64,000 nucleotides of DNA from JAWLAT01 sp041395325 (GTDB taxonomy: Bacteria > Pseudomonadota > Gammaproteobacteria > Xanthomonadales > SZUA-5): positions 100,046-164,045 of the forward strand of contig JAWLAT010000010.1 of NCBI GenBank assembly GCA_041395325.1, read 5' to 3'. The translations under genes and the position numbers were made by a program. The notes under the pieces are model-generated. The model did not search any database and had not been told where the DNA came from. It saw only the letters and a list, made by a program, of their open reading frames with translations. This document shows, piece by piece, positions 63,072 through 64,000 of the stretch. The stretch's first letter is position 1. Every line of letters starts with the position of its first letter.

Positions 63072-64000
63072 GCGGCACTCGCCTCGCTGTCGAAGAGTCG
63101 GTCCAGCGCCTCGATCAGCGCCACCGGGAATTTCCGGCGCCAGACGCCGGCGCCCTGGCCCAAGCCACAGGCTCGAACGAACAGGTACCAGCTCTCGCCC
63201 AGCTGCCGGGCAGGGTCATAGTCGTCCAGGCGGCGACCCAGGTAGCGGTGCAAGGCCACACTGTAGATCAGCGCCTGCAGGCCGTAGTGATGCGCGACCA
63301 TGGCCCGATCCACGGTCTCGAGGCCATAGTCGCTCAGCTGCGTGCCGAGGAAATTGGTCTTGTAGTCCAGCACGTGATAGCGCCCATCCCAGCCGAACAC
63401 CAGATCGATGTAGCCCTTCATCAGTCCGTTCAGCCACTGGGTCTGCTGCACTGCCGGCCACCAATGACCAAGCTGGTGTCGCTGCAGCAACGCCGACAGG
63501 CCATGCCAGCCGGCCCCCTCCAGACTGAAGCTGAACTCGAACTCGGCGCGGCGTGCCGATCCTGGCAACTCGACCAGCCGCAGTCCGGACGCCAGCTCGG
63601 TCTCGACGCAGCGGTCGAGCATGGCTGCCATGGCGGTCAGCGTCGCCTCTGGCGACGGGCTGTCCAGCCGCACAGCCTCTGCGTCCAGCGCGGCGCGGAT
63701 CCGGTCCAACTGCTCAACGTAAGGAACCTGACCGCGACCGTCCTCAAGCAGGCGATGCATCGCGTTACCAAAGCGGGGCCCCTTGACCGCGGCCAGCGCG
63801 AGCAATTCCGGATGCGCCGAATCGGAGTCGATCTGCGCCGTCGCCACACTGGCGATCGGCAACTCGTCGATCGCCGCACTCTGCTGGCCCAACGCGTCGG
63901 CGCCTTGGCGCATCAGGCTGGTAAAGCTGTACAGCGCGTAGTCCCGCCGCACCGAGGGTAGCGGTCGGCGCGCCTGGCGTGGCCTGGACACAGTGGGTGG
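63068..64000 (-). CDS. recB: Exodeoxyribonuclease V subunit beta (C-terminal part)
   Basis: The last 310 residues of RecB; the gene continues beyond the window. The frame is open to the edge (reading PPTVSRPRQARRPL at the first visible codons). This part is the nuclease domain: RRDYALYSFTSLMRQ, GPRFGNAMHRLLED, and the catalytic GYIDLVFGW ... HVLDYKTN with the metal-binding Asp residues and Lys, then YGLQALIYSVALHRYL. RecB supplies the 3'-5' helicase and the nuclease of the break-processing complex. recC is expected upstream, outside the window. Confidence 0.95.
   Translation of the reverse strand, partial: PPTVSRPRQARRPLPSVRRDYALYSFTSLMRQGADALGQQSAAIDELPIASVATAQIDSDSAHPELLALAAVKGPRFGNAMHRLLEDGRGQVPYVEQLDRIRAALDAEAVRLDSPSPEATLTAMAAMLDRCVETELASGLRLVELPGSARRAEFEFSFSLEGAGWHGLSALLQRHQLGHWWPAVQQTQWLNGLMKGYIDLVFGWDGRYHVLDYKTNFLGTQLSDYGLETVDRAMVAHHYGLQALIYSVALHRYLGRRLDDYDPARQLGESWYLFVRACGLGQGAGVWRRKFPVALIEALDRLFDSEASAA

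Overview
The window is a chromosomal segment of a high-GC gammaproteobacterium, most probably of the Lysobacterales (Xanthomonadales), near the Rhodanobacteraceae. The evidence is the gene order: hrcA-grpE-dnaK-dnaJ with divergent recN and then fur/bamE, metG followed by a solitary rnfB, carB-greA followed by recJ, and a membrane-anchor gene, a bactofilin gene and erpA in one operon. Several secreted proteins also end in a (D/N)GFE tail of a kind I associate with this order. I see no rRNA, tRNA, prophage, insertion sequence or CRISPR array. Most of the window is housekeeping sequence with short accessory stretches between conserved blocks.

Layout. 1-3530: a large secreted multi-domain nuclease cut by the window edge. 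3893-11252: a DUF6491 lipoprotein, an MgtE transporter, the DUF6776-bactofilin-erpA-nudC block, ampE, a small cytochrome lipoprotein coupled to a TerB/J-domain protein, and rpe. 11272-18637: an accessory region with a possible 25-residue protein, a secreted beta-helix protein, an overlapping Ser/Thr kinase and ECF sigma factor pair, and a divergent 874-residue secreted repeat protein. 18722-26908 (all minus): recJ, a COG4255-type gene, greA, carB and a MATE exporter. 27112-29882: a secreted metallo-beta-lactamase-fold hydrolase, two secreted NTF2-like proteins and a gene remnant. 30014-37910: the heat-shock cluster, recN, fur and bamE. 38113-46945: a Pro/Ala-rich envelope protein, fumC, purB, a ribosomal oxygenase, a GNAT protein, a DUF4287/DUF5655 protein, a GTPase, a thioredoxin-fold protein and a rhodanese. 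47168-53786: a secreted metzincin protease, metG, rnfB, ispA, xseB and accA. 53823-64000: a DUF2062 protein, dusB, a cohesin-like secreted protein, a thymidylate kinase-methyltransferase fusion, a membrane diguanylate cyclase, small membrane proteins, recD and the end of recB.

How the genes work together. The proteostasis cluster (HrcA, GrpE, DnaK, DnaJ, plus the DjlA-like protein), Fe-S and redox functions (ErpA, RnfB, the thioredoxin-fold protein, rhodanese, Fur), DNA repair (RecJ, RecN, RecBD, ExoVII small subunit) and precursor supply (CarB, PurB, Tmk, AccA, IspA, Rpe, FumC) are conventional. The less ordinary features are: the Tmk-DUF938 fusion; an rnfB frame with no ATG, GTG or TTG start next to five perfect 16-bp tandem repeats; a kinase-sigma pair facing a protein built of six repeats of about 104 residues; a shared C-terminal GFE tail on three secreted proteins; a G/C-rich CCCTGA-type repeat found just downstream of several stop codons; and several exact dyads at promoters. 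All calls come from reading the sequence. No database search was run, so novelty is unproven throughout.
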